From: Trichaptum fuscoviolaceum
Taxonomy: Eukaryota > Basidiomycota > Agaricomycetes > Hymenochaetales > Trichaptaceae
Direction of reading: 5' to 3'
DNA: 64,000 nt
Assembly (NCBI GenBank): GCA_910574455.1
Contig: CAJSYZ010000009.1
Span: 3,737,040 to 3,801,039, forward strand
Below, in pieces: positions 21,201-31,807 of this stretch; the stretch's first letter is position 1, and the number at the start of each line of letters is the position of its first letter. Below the pieces are notes generated by a model. That model was not told the origin of the DNA. It did not search any database and was given only the letters and a program-made list of their open reading frames with translations. A program made the position numbers and the translations under genes.

Positions 21201-22010
21201 TGGAACAATATTTACGGGCTTTCATAGATACACGACAAGAAAACTGGGCCGGATTACTCCCAATGGCAGAATTCGCGCACAACACGAAAGCGCACGCGGC
21301 AACACGACAATCCCCGTTCGCGCTTGTCTACGGCTACAATCCCGAATTCACGATTGCCCCGAGCGACGGCCTGTCCACGGTCCCCGCCGCGGACGCACGA
21401 CTACAGGAGCTTCAGCAGGCACAGGAAGAGGCAAGAGCGGCTTTGGAGGTTGCGGCAGAGCGCATGAAGCAGCACTACGATCAGGCCAGGAACGAGGCCC
21501 CGCAGTACGCAGTCGGGGATAAAGTATGGCTTGAGGCGACGAACGTTCGGCGACCAGGAGCGCGCAAATTATTACCGAAACGACTAGGGCCGTATAAAGT
21601 GAAGGCAAAGCTAAGTGACCTCACCTACGAACTCGAACTCCCCCGCGTCGCTGAAGATTCATCCCGTATTTCACGTATCGCTGCTCTCGCCATACCACGA
21701 AGACGATATTCCCGGTCGAACGCAACCCCCGCCGCCCCCAGTCGAAGTAGAAGGAGATCTGGAGTACGAGGTGGAAGAGGTACTGGATGCTAGACGGTTT
21801 AGACGGAGGTTTGAATATTTGGTACGATGGAAGGGATATTCGAGCGCGGAAGATACATGGATTCCCGCAAAGGATATGGGTAATGCAAAGGCTAAAATTC
21901 GCAGTTTCTATCGAAAACACCCGGACGCCCCTCGAGAAGTCAACGCTATCGAGCTCTGTGACCTGAGCAAGATTCAAGCTTGGCGCCCCGGAGTTGCGCC
22001 TTTGGAGGGG
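18236..22010 (+). CDS. pol: Pol polyprotein with chromodomain (element 2; one frameshift)
   Basis: After the -1 shift the frame encodes a protease (VMLDSGASGTFINS), reverse transcriptase (KKDGTLRMVVDYRRLN, VIIYLDDLLIF), RNase H (FIVECDASDFATGAVL), the integrase finger (AGHPGRWKT, YWWPGMSNF, CDTCART), and the core (CDFITQLPR, SDRGPQFV, TDGQTERVNQE). At about 21648 a run of five Cs appears to have one extra base, so the main frame ends at 21793 with nonsense. The correct continuation from about 21650 encodes SLKIHPVFHVSLLSPY and a chromodomain (YEVEEVLDARRFRRRFEYLV, WKGYSSAEDTWIP) and runs to the polypurine tract. Confidence 0.92.
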
Positions 22011-22015
22011 GGTAA
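22004..22015 (+). promoter_or_regulatory. polypurine tract (element 2)
   Basis: GGAGGGGGGTAA immediately precedes the 3' LTR at 22016, the expected position for the plus-strand DNA primer. Confidence 0.85.
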
Positions 22016-22833
22016 TGTCGAGATCCCGGGCTCCTTTTCTCATTTCCCGCACTTTCCCGCCAAGGATCCCGACATGAGCAGACAATCCCGCGGGGAGAAT
22101 CCCGCCATTGGATTCCCCGCGCGAAACCTCATTCCCGAATCGCACGATCCCATGCTCACGTGACTTATCCCGCACCACCGTCCCGGCAACCATGCACGCA
22201 TACACACACTCATTTACGACGACCCGCCACGGCACACGTACATTCACTTATCAACATACGCTCATTAATCCGTTAGTACCTCAAGGTGACGACCTGCAAC
22301 AGTCTGGCATACCTAGTCTGGCTAGTCGCGGCCCCGGACTGGACGCTGACGTCCACGGACAGGCTGTAGCCATCTGGAGAGACGGGATAGACATGCCAAG
22401 CAGTGCGGTCGTAGCATGTATCGTTTGTAGTAGATAGGTGCGCATTGCGCAAGGACACTTAGCGTAGATTAACTATACAGTCTTTACGAAGTAGATAAAT
22501 AGCTGTAGGCATCGTAAGGAGCACCCCACTTTTGACCTCTTGTGGAGTGCTTCCTTAGGTGCGATCTCTCTCTTTTCTCCTGTGTAGTTAGTTGCGCAAT
22601 ACTTACTTGTGGAGTGCTTCCTTAGGGATCCGCTTACTTGACGTTCAAAGCAGTGAAGAGTCCTAGCTGGCCTTGAGAATCCCGCGACGCGCCTGGATAG
22701 AATCCCGCGCGTTTCCCGCCTGAATTCCCACGCTCGTTCCCAGTCGCGAATCCAGATTCCCGAACGCGGGTTCTTGTCGCGAATTCCAGTTTCCCGAAAC
22801 TGTTTCCCGCTACAATTCCCGACGGTCGTAACA
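22016..22833 (+). repeat. 3' LTR of retrotransposon 2
   Basis: This is an 818-bp copy of 16127-16944; the visible differences are single C/T or A/G changes. The GCTCG TSD follows. Confidence 0.95.
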
Positions 22834-25178
22834 GCTCGAGTGTTCCTCCGACATCGGCGCCGCATGCAGGTCTTGCGCAGACTTCGAGCCCAGCGAGCCA
22901 ATGATGGGGAGATAATGCGAATGGCCCGGCTTCTTCTACTTGAGACCCCATTGGTAGTACTTGATCCCATAGAAGCTCCACATGAAGATCGCCACTGCCA
23001 GCGTACCGGTGACTACCGGGATCGACAGGAGTAGTGTGTACATAATAGCGCCCACCACGCTCTCCCCGCGCGGCTCAAGGCTCCACCGCATCGTCGCGTC
23101 GTCCACGACCAGTGTCCACGCGAGGTGCGGGTGCGGCGGGGCACTGATGTTCAAGTAGTTGCGAGCAGCCGAATTGGGCGGGAGTTGGTCCATGTCGCCA
23201 TAGAAATAGTCATCGAACCCAAACACGTTGAGCAGGAGGTACGTCGGCCATGTGCTCATCATCTCGAGCTTCCAGCGTCCGTCTGCAGTATTGTCCATCT
23301 GGAAGTCCACTCCTCTGTCGAAACCCCACGTATTGAACGGACCACGGCGAGGAAGTGAGGGACACGGCGCCGGTGAGCATTCCTGTTCGCACGCGCACCA
23401 GTACATATAGGCTGATGCAGCAGTACCAGACGAGTCTAACGCAAATCGAATCAGTAAGTATACAGTACATATAGGAGTAAAATCGCTTACATTACACAAT
23501 AATATGCTCGCCTGCCCACCAATTTTCATCATTATCAAACAAGCTCTTATCTATGCTCGTCACATCCTCATACGCAGCCCACGTCGTCCAGTTCTGACCG
23601 TAATTCCACGAGTACGTGACATATCCGCACCCAGCGCCTGGTGCGTGAACGTGTACTTCCCAGAGCCCGAGTCAAACCCAAACACATCGTTGTCGTAGTC
23701 CGCTGAGGAGAAGACCATGGGATTGCGGGCGGAGCCCTTGCGCAGGAGGAGATGGTCGCGTGCGTTCATTGACGAGGTGTCGTCATGCGAAGGCGGGTAA
23801 TTCAAAATGATGTCGATTATACCATCCGACACGCCCACGAGCTCAACCCAGTGCCCACAGGATCGCATCGCCCGACTCCGCTCGTATGCGAGCATCGTGA
23901 CCCAGCCTGAACTTCGTCAATTGCGGAGGGACCGTGACCCAATTAGCAGCTTGAAGCTATACGGATCCATCGTGATACTATTCAAACAACCCCTGGAACG
24001 GCGCGTTGCCATCTTTGAAGAACGGTGACAGCGAGTCTTGCAAAGTGTACGTCTCAAACGGCGCAAACAGATTCTTCACAACCGTCCCGCTCACATACGG
24101 ACTCGAAAACCAGGACTCACGAATACGAATGCGTCTGGTTCTCATTCGTGTACAACGAGACCTGGTCTGTGTGATTTCCCGTAAGGGTCTGCGGGATAGA
24201 AATCCCCGCACGCGAGGCAGTCCGCCCAGTTCCGTCTGATTTGAACCAGGTAGCTGCTCGAAGCGCATCCAATTTCCATGCTGCACAAGGTCAGATCCAT
24301 TCTGGAGGGAAGCGTAGACAGAGCGCAGGTAGTTGAACTGTGTGTACATGCGTCGCCGACGTCGGGTCAAAGTGATCAAGAGAATTCGAATCGTCGCAGC
24401 AACGTGTAAGAGCCTTCCGCAACGGTATGTTGAAATACTGGTCTGAGCCAAGCTTGTAGGCATCCATGGCGCTGCCAAGCGGGGTTGGCGGGCATAGCTT
24501 GACGATTGTTCCAAGATCAGCACTACGAAATGAAAGATGAAAAAGGTACTGACCCAAGAGATAATTGCTAGCGTCGTCATCATGCATGTAGAAGCTCTGC
24601 TCCTCGCCGTAGTATAGAATGGAAACACCAGGTATGACCAGGCTTGTCACGAACGTTGCAAGTACACAAAGTTTGCAGCCGTTTACCAAGCTCGGCCAGT
24701 GATGGACATTGAAGTTACTCGTGCTGAACATATCATGATGACGCGGGTCAGTCTTGCCTGACTGAGCGTTAATGAAGTTGTTTGCCACGAACATTTCATT
24801 CCACGCGTCGACGAAGTTCACGCCAACATCATCAGCGGCCTGTAAGTTACCGTCCATACCAAGGAAGCGCGTGAGGGAACGATATGTTGAGTAGTGGAAT
24901 GCAACGCCATCAAGACCGTTGATGCCTTTCGAACGGAGGAAGTATTGATTATCGTCCGATGTCATGTTGTTGATCGCAGCCAAATCAGGAGGCGGCAACA
25001 TTGTCGGCGTTCGTCCACGGCCAAGATACAAAGCTCCAAAGGTGTTGCCGCCGGTGACTTCGCCGGCGGTAATGAAGAAGTTGTTCTTGTGTTGACACCT
25101 GCAGCGCACGAGCGCGCAGCTGTGGTCCATTCTGCCAGTGCGTCCAAGGTGACCTGTGTGCCAAGCGGGCCGCTACGG
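22834..25178 (-). pseudogene. alpha-1,3-glucan synthase pseudogene, proximal segment (1 of 3)
   Basis: AGS is a plasma-membrane enzyme that makes cell-wall alpha-1,3-glucan, with an extracellular amylase-like GH13 domain, a membrane segment and a cytosolic GT5 domain. Reading leftward from 25178: QVTLDALAEWTTAARSCAAG, then (shifted) NTFGALYLGRGRTPTMLP, GLDGVAFHYSTYRSLTRFLG and VSILYYGEEQSFYM, all from the GH13 part. Then FAPFETYTLQDSLSP, ARDHLLLRKGSAR, TWPTYLLLNVFGFDDYFYGD and the membrane helix GAIMYTLLLSIPVVTGTLAV, followed by FYGIKYYQWGLK. Many frameshifts and stops occur. The 5' end is truncated at 25178, inside GH13, where mosaic repeat sequence begins. Introns remain. Confidence 0.9.
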
Positions 25179-25863
25179 AGAGGGCATCAAGAGATAAGAA
25201 GGGAACGAGACATGAAGAAAAACACGATAAGGACACGAAAGAAATAAAAATAAGCAATAAAACACTATATACATTACTTAAGCACGCAATTCAGTAACGT
25301 CATAGGAGACAACATTGGAAGAGGTTGCACGAGAAAGGTACAATCAGATATTGAGGATAAAACCACAAAGAATCAACTTAACATAGATAACACAAAAACT
25401 GTACCACTAATGGAAGGCAAAGGAATGGAGAAAGCAAGGCACGGAGAATTAAACAACAGAAACAAGAGGCACGAGATAAGAAGAAAATGTATGATTGGCT
25501 GAAGCGTGAGAGTTTGCTTACTTTCTGTAACGATGATTTAGAGTTCACGTCCACACAGCCCTCCCTCAGCTACGCTTCGTGTCGGGGATCGACTTTGTGA
25601 TGTATTGACATGAACCTGCGACGCGGCTGAATGAAGTAGGCTGGCTGAACCGGGAAATATGGGTGTCTATTTTGTACTTCACATGAACAACACCATCACC
25701 CACAGCGAATGAATCAGGTGAGTAAGCTCCTCGCTGTTCAGTGATTGACTGGCTCGTAGCCTTTCAGTCCAACGCTGCCGCTGGCTTTCGCTCCAATACA
25801 TCACACTAAATCTTACCTGTAAGTCGATCTCGCCAGTCATCTACTTCATCGCTTCGTCACCTT
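25179..25863. repeat. mosaic repeat, segments c and b, copy 2
   Basis: 25260-25592 is the direct partner of 1960-2250 (segment c). 25600-25863 matches 35010-35262 (segment b), including AACAACACCATCACCC and TTCAGTGATTGACT. The AGS relic stops abruptly at the left edge. Confidence 0.65.
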
Positions 25864-27470
25864 AGTGAGCTTAGAAGCGATAAAGATTTGTACGAACAGG
25901 CATCTTCAAGTTGGAGGGGACCAGGCGGGAGCGAGAGGGGAAAGGATAACTGTCAGTCAGCGCTGGACCCCTCTAAATAGCCCGCGGGAGTGCAGCGTTC
26001 AATCAGGACATGAATTGGAAGAAGTGAATCTGCCGGTAAAACGTCGGCTGTCGGAGGGCGCTTGTTGGATTTGGCCATCTTTTCAAATTTCAATCAAGTC
26101 TGGTATTCAGCGGAGATGGACGTCCGAGGAAGAGCGTGGCGCGTCGGTAACTTGAATATTTAAGCTCCGACGTGCGCTCAGACCTGCGCCGTTCTCTCGC
26201 GCCTGTACAAAGAAGCTCGTTCTCGCCACGCAAAGACTCGGTAGGACAATGTGGCTCATCATCTTGATCACGGATACAGAAACGGAGTTCAAAGCGAGTG
26301 CGTTGGGGTTGATTGGCAAAATAACGTCCGGATGCACTTCTAGGTCATTGATAACGTTCGTCGCAATTCCGAGAGGTTGGTAATGTTGAGCAAGGTTCAC
26401 CCATTTGTCTCCGCTAGCCCTTTTGGATCGCAGCTTGGCACATGTATGTCCACGGGCTCATCTCATTAGACTAGCAGATTCTCTGATTCCTCTACTCCAG
26501 ATTGAACCGCCCCAGCCTTGATGGCAAACTTGTGCAACAGGTCCGATGAAACTCAGCCAGCGGCGTTGAGCAGGATTCTGTGATCAAGCAACGTAGCGAA
26601 ATGGGGTTCGTGGGGTGCTCTGCGGAGGTCGACGATGCTGCAGGAAAGGAATGCTGAGGCTTGGTGTCTATCTTACTGTGCGTTTACTAGTAAGTTATCA
26701 TGTCTCAGAAGGCCTTGGCACGCTTTCAACTTCGTCTTCGGCGTCCTGATTTCGGGGCTGGAAATAGTTGACGGCGTGATTTGCAGGAAATGACAATTCG
26801 CTGGTGTTTTGTTCGCAGTAGAGCGCACCAAACGCCCTTCTTTCCTTCTCCGCCACGCGATTAGGCGACGACCTCAGATACATCCGCAGACTCGGATGGG
26901 GCGTTTACCTGTTATTGTCGTTCCAGCATTCCATACGCACTCGATCTGTCTATACTATCCGCTCCTGGGCCCTTGTACCAGTTGCTTCTGCGTGCATATC
27001 TCGCCGCCATCGTGCCTGACAACACCGGAGACGAAGGAACTAAGCTTGACTGAGGTCCGTTCTGCTTAGGTTGGTGAACAAACTTAGAATGACAGAGATC
27101 AAAATCTGACCGACTTGCTCTCATGCTTCATGAAGGCCCGAATCTCTGGCGAGGGTGTCTCCGAATTCTGCAGGTAGTAGAGGCAACTTGGCGTAGAGAA
27201 TGGTGAAATTGCGGATGGGTGGAAGGAGACGAGGAGCGTGTGGGTCGTTTAGGGATCTGTGGTGAAGAAGACAGGATCTCCGTGAATGCAATCAATGATG
27301 GCGCATTCATTGGTTGCGCATGCCCTAGCCGTCGGGCATGCTCAGTGTCATTGTGCGTCCTAGCTGCTCTGCTTTCTTTGGTAGGCCAGTCTTCGGGCTG
27401 GTGCTACCTTCAGCTCGCTCGACGTTTGGCGTCCATCAAGCACGAAAGTTTGAATGTTCTGTACATTTAT
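25864..27470. other. no recognised gene
   Basis: Short open frames occur on both strands, for example minus 26107-26400 (97 codons, HYQPLGIATNVINDLEVH). I cannot assign any of them. The last 50 bp lead into the first Helitron-like unit. Confidence 0.35.
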
Positions 27471-27829
27471 TCCCGCTACCCCTTGGGTAGCTGGGTATTC
27501 TTAGGGTTTGCAACTGTCTGTTTTTACCGCCAAAACTCATTTGGTCACGTGAAATTGCTTTATCTGGGGGGTCCTTGGATATATATGGGCAGATTTCGAT
27601 ATATAAGGCTACTTTGCTCACATGACAATGACAAAGACGCGTAAGTTATGTAAAGTATTGTCTCGGGTGTTCCCGAGACTGCGCAGCCCGCAGCTTCAGT
27701 CCTCGCCGTTGTCGCCAACGAGTAATGTGTGTCCTCTTTCTTCTTTTTCTTTTCTTTCTCGAAGTCGGACTCACATATTGGCACCCCTGCTGTCGACGCG
27801 CCGCCCTTGAACAGAACGGCAAGCGGTTC

Positions 27830-28800
27830 GACATCATCTCCGACAATTGTGCAAACATTTGCACCCGAATGACGAGTTCAGCGGCGGTGACCTTGACTAT
27901 GGAGGATGTGATTGGCCTTGGGCGACAGGATTGTAGATACTCGCAGTGAATGGCATGTAAGTGAAATATGGTGGCCTTTTCGCAACGAATGAAGACTCTC
28001 AGCCTTCATTAGACATTCACAATTGACAAAGGAGACGTTCCGTCACGTGTCGGTGCTGCCATAGATCCTCTCTTCGGTGGAATTGCACAACTCAACACTG
28101 CCATCAGCTTCCGTGATGGTGGGTCGGGCTTAGCCGGAACTTGAAGCTACAGGATGCCGTTTCTCGCGGACAAGCTGTGTCGCGCTCAGAGCGAAATCTA
28201 ACGCAGGCCTTCCATGATATCTTGAGCTGGTGTGATCAGTTCTCGCTCCCGAAGACGATCGGCGACATAGCAAAATAACGGTATACGCGTTTGCATGATG
28301 AGAAGCTACGGAGGTGAAAGAAACTCGACGCAGTCATTGCGGCTTGCATTTTCATTGCCTGTCGTGTCACCCGGATGTTCTGCGAGATTTGCAATCTAAC
28401 CCACCTTCCAAAGAAGACTCTCGGACAGTGCTACAAAGCACTCAAGCGGGCTTTCAACCTGGTGCGGGAGTGTATGATAAAATCTCAGCTGCCTGCCCGT
28501 CGCTAGTCACAGGTTCCAAAGACCTGTTGGTCTGCTACTGCAACCAGTTTGGTCTACCTCCTAATCTCCATGCCATCTGTGGTGATGTGAACAGGTTTGC
28601 ACATGACCAGTGCGTAGCCCCACCATCTACTTTTCATGCTGCCTTCTTGTGCAACTGAAGTCCGCAAAGGAGATTAGTCAAGTGGCGGGTGTCAGCAACT
28701 CTGAGCGAGCATACTATCAAGCTGATGTATCAGATATATTTTGGCTACAAGGAGAGGTATGTAAAATATTCCGAGAGCATGAGGTTGTTGCAGACTACAG
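27830..28800 (+). pseudogene. SUA7: TFIIB (general transcription factor IIB) pseudogene
   Basis: TFIIB bridges TBP and RNA polymerase II at promoters. Visible pieces in order: a decayed zinc ribbon ending GDRIVDTRSEWH (about 27920-27957); an intron; DKGDVPSRVGAAIDPLFGGI and QLNTAISFRDGG; RNLTQAFHDI; then the first cyclin fold with DAVIAACIFIACRVTRM and EICNLTHLPKKTLGQCYKAL (about 28330-28450); and the second fold with CNQFGLPPNLHAICGDV and SAKEISQVAGVS. Stops and frame changes make it non-functional. The zinc-ribbon Cys pairs are mostly lost. Introns are kept. Confidence 0.85.
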
Positions 28801-28906
28801 AACAAACTTAATGATAGTAACTTTAGACTTCTGTATGTTTGTGAAAAATAAATGTTTTTTCTTCTTCTTTTTCCTTCCATATAAAACTCACTTCCACCCC
28901 ATCTCT

Positions 28907-28940
28907 GGGTAGCGGGCTCTGCTGTGAGTTAACTCACAGC
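28907..28940 (+). repeat. 3' terminal inverted motif and hairpin of unit A
   Basis: GGGTAGCGGG is followed by CTCT and a 20-bp perfect palindrome. The same layout recurs at 30959-30991 and 34273-34302, with different stem sequences that still pair. Confidence 0.8.
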
Positions 28941-29223
28941 CACTAACTGCTTGTTCCCGCTACCAACGGTAGCTGGGGTACCTTAGGAAAACGCAACTGT
29001 CCGGATTCTCTGCGAAAACTGATCCAGTCACGTGAAATTTCCTTTATGGGTAAGCGACTTATAAGTCAATTTCGATCACATGCTGATGACAAAGATTAGT
29101 AGTACCCGAGACACCGCGAGACGCAATCCGCTATCGTTGCCAACTTGAACGTTCAACGTGTGTCGTCTTTCTTCTCTTTCTTCGGGCTCACAAATAGACA
29201 CTCCTAATGACCACGCATCCTCG

Positions 29224-30955
29224 TAAGTTTATACTGATTTCACTTCCATCTATTCTACATGAACATTGCTAATATTTTGTGTTTTTGTCGATCTTCTACG
29301 ACTTGACCTGCCAGGATCTGCCGCCCACCTTTGAACTCCGCTCTTTGCTCTCCTCCTTCAGCTCATACTCAATGTCTCCCAAGGCCGTTCGGTGCGGCTC
29401 GCAGCCAGTGTCTATCTCAAGAACACGATCAAACGGCGATGGGAGGATGAGGACTCGCCTTTGGCGGACGCAGAGAAGACGCAGCTGAAGGGTCAGCTGG
29501 TCCCTGCAATGATCGCGCTTTCGAGTCCAGCGGACAAGACATTACGAGCGCAGGTTGCGGAGGCCGTGTCCATTGTCGCAAAGTACGATTTCCCCGAGCA
29601 ATGGCCAGATCTCATCAATCAGCTTGTCTCTTCACTCTCGCCCGACACTGCAAATTATCCAACAAAAGTCACTGTTTTGGAAGCTGCCCACTCGATCTTC
29701 GCGCTTTGGCGTTCTGAAATATGCTCGGACTCGCTCTACACGACAATCAACTTCATTTTGATCCGCTCTTCGGGCACCTTCCTCCAAATCTTCGAACACA
29801 CCGCCACCAATCTTCTGAATGGATTGGGAACTGAAGCGATGGCGCAGGCTCAGGTCGTGCTTCTGTCAATCTTCTATGACTTGACGTGCCAGGATCTGCC
29901 TCCCGCCTTTGAAGACTTGCACTCCGCTTTCTTTGGCGCTGCGCAGGGAGTGCTCGCCAAGTTCCTTGCTTGGGACCTCGAGAACATGCGCGGTGATCCC
30001 GACGATTCGACTCCCTTTTTCCCTACCCAAATCAAAAACTTCGATCTTCGAGCTCGCCGAGCTCTATATGCATCGATGCCTGGAGGTCCTCTCATCTTCG
30101 AATACTGTGCCGGCATTTGTCACAGTGCTGTGGGGGCTTCTCGGTGGAGGCCAGAGATCTGGAATTGCATATGACGGACTGGTCAGTCAGGGACTACAAC
30201 GGTCATCCGATCAGGAAACTACAAGGCAACGTTTGCGGAAAGGGAGACGATTAGTGATCAAAGGTGTAGTTGTTCCCAATGTCACATTACGAGGTGCGCA
30301 AGCTTCTTCTTTTATCGCGCTCATCTTTTTACTGATATTACCTTAACCTGCAGAACACGTAGTGGAACAATTTGAGGACGATCCTCTGGAGTACGTCCTA
30401 GTCGACCTTTCTTTCGTGGCGTCCTCTTGGTCCATTGGCGTGTTGACTACGGAGGGAACCACGTGGCGACAAGCTGCGGCCAATGTTCTCCCTGTACTCG
30501 TTGCCTCAGGTTTCAAGGCTGAGACAACCGAAGTCCTCTTAACGCTAGTAGGGAACAGACTGGAGGAGTACAACAGGAAGAAGGGCGACAAGGAGAGTTG
30601 GAAGAGGAAGGATGAGAGTGTATACCTGCTCACGGCGGTGGCAACTGTTGGCACAACAGCTCAGGTGAGTGATGCAAATCGTTTAGGAGGAACCGTGAAT
30701 AATTTTGTGGATTTATAGCTAGGTGTTACGAGCATGAATGCTCACGTGGATGTCATGCAGTTCTTCTTGCAACACGTGTACGAGGACCTACAAGCCGATG
30801 AGAACTCCGTGCATCCAATTCTCCAGGTTGATGTGATTTGCTTTTTGTATCCCTTCCGAAATCAGGTGTTTAATTATAACATAATAGTATTTTGTATGTA
30901 CGGATGTAAAGAAGGGAAAATGTTTTTTCTCTCTAACAATAACCTCACACTCATC
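29224..30955 (+). pseudogene. CSE1: CSE1/CAS exportin pseudogene, copy 1 (5' half)
   Basis: CSE1 is the importin-beta family exportin that returns importin-alpha to the cytoplasm. The best run is 29392-30050: VRLAASVYLKNTIKRRWEDE, GQLVPAMIALSSPADKTLRA, FPEQWPDLINQLVSSL, EAAHSIFALWRSE and FYDLTCQDLPPAFEDL. It continues in a new frame after an extra A in an A5 run near 30031 (ELYMHRCLEVL), then GVVVPNVTLR, VVEQFEDDPLEYVLVDL, and an intron (about 30665-30718), then FFLQHVYEDLQADENSVHPI. The first exon is damaged: a misplaced copy of the FYDLTCQDLPP segment sits at 29286-29340 in place of the true N terminus. The C-terminal half is absent. Confidence 0.85.
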
Positions 30956-30958
30956 CAC

Positions 30959-30991
30959 GGGTAGCGGGCTCTGCTGTGAGGAACTCGCAGC
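30959..30991 (+). repeat. 3' terminal inverted motif and hairpin of unit B
   Basis: GGGTAGCGGG, CTCT, then GCTGTGAGGAACTCGCAGC, which forms an eight-pair stem with one G-T wobble. Confidence 0.75.
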
Positions 30992-31263
30992 CACTAACTG
31001 CTTTTTTTAGAAATTTATTTATTTGGTCGTATCGCATTTTGGACTATTGATAGCACATGGATTTGAGACTCTGAGTGACCAGGAAGAAAGTGCAACGCAG
31101 AACATTCCCGCTACACCCTAGCGGGTTCTAATAGCGTACTGACTTGCACCTTTCAAAAGGAAAACCTTATTTATCATGTGACTTAAGCCTGGACCGGTCC
31201 TCGGGAAATATAAGAGCCGGCAACTTGAAGTGAGTCAGGTCTTTGCCTCGGACCCGAATACTA

Positions 31264-31805
31264 ATGTCTCGGATGTCCCCGAGAATCCTCATCGTCTCTT
31301 CGTCGCTCTTGCATTCTGCTTCGTCCAGCATTCCCTACACCCCGACTACCACAGACAAGCAGAACAAAAAGTACTCCCCTTATCTACACAATCCGGATTT
31401 CTTGCTGTCCTCCTTCATCTCATACTCAATGTATCCCAAGACTGTTCAGTGCGACTTGCAGCCAGTGTCCATCTGAAGAACACGATTAAACGGTGATGGG
31501 AGGATGAAGAGTCGTCTTTCGCTGAGGCGGAGAAGGAGCAGCTGAAGGGTCAGCTGGTCCCTGCTAATCGCGCTTTCGAGTCCAGCAGACAAGACATTAC
31601 GAGTGTAGGTTTAAGAGGCCATGTACAATGTTGCAAAGTATGATTTCCCCGAGCAGTGACTAGATTTAATCGATCAGCTTGTCTCTTCACTCTCGCCTGA
31701 CGCTGTAAACTATCCGATAAACGTTTCTGTCCTCGAAACTGCTCACTCAATCTTCGCGCCTTGGAATTCTAAAATATGCTGGGACTCGCTTTACACGACG
31801 ATCAA
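31264..31805 (+). pseudogene. CSE1: CSE1 pseudogene, copy 2, N-terminal part
   Basis: It encodes YHRQAEQKVLPLSTQSGFLA, LLHLILNVSQD and VRLAASVHLKNTIKR, then a TGA at 31494 and decayed HEAT-repeat sequence up to SLYTTIN near 31800. Unlike copy 1 it keeps the authentic N terminus, but with an insertion after SDVPENPH compared with typical CSE1 starts. It breaks off at about 31808 into BAR-protein sequence. Confidence 0.8.
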
Positions 31806-31807
31806 CT

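Larger units (their letters stand above)
16127..22833 (+). mobile_element. Ty3/gypsy chromodomain retrotransposon 2, full length, 6,707 bp
   Basis: The 818-bp LTRs (16127-16944 and 22016-22833) start TGTCGAG and end GTAACA. They differ at about three positions by eye, all transitions, so this insertion is probably slightly older than element 1. The flanking 5-bp TSD is GCTCG (16122-16126 and 22834-22838). The internal order is gag, -1 frameshift, pol with chromodomain, then a polypurine tract. It also sits in the AGS pseudogene, in the opposite orientation to that gene. Confidence 0.95.
27471..28952 (+). mobile_element. Helitron-like unit A, carrying TFIIB fragment
   Basis: The 5' end is TCCCGCTACCCCTTGGGTAG, a self-complementary start preceded by T. 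The 3' end has GGGTAGCGGG at 28907-28916, the inverted copy of the start, followed by a perfect palindrome GCTGTGAGTT/AACTCACAGC (28921-28940) and CACTAACTGCTTG. Asymmetric inverted repeats with a 3' hairpin are the hallmark of Helentron/Helitron2-type rolling-circle elements. About 250 bp at the 5' end and 150 bp at the 3' end resemble unit B. No Rep/helicase gene is present. Confidence 0.6.
28955..31008 (+). mobile_element. Helitron-like unit B, carrying CSE1 fragment
   Basis: It starts TCCCGCTACCAACGGTAG directly after unit A, with TT at the junction. Its 3' end has GGGTAGCGGG (30959-30968), then GCTGTGAG/CTCGCAGC as a hairpin (30973-30991), then CACTAACTGCTT as in unit A. The 5' region (CACGTGAAATTTCCTTTAT) parallels unit A. 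It carries intron-containing CSE1 sequence. Confidence 0.6.

Noticed and set aside
22108..22437. A coding frame of 109 codons (also at 16219-16548)
   Set aside because: It lies wholly within the LTR of element 2 and is simply repeated in both LTR copies.
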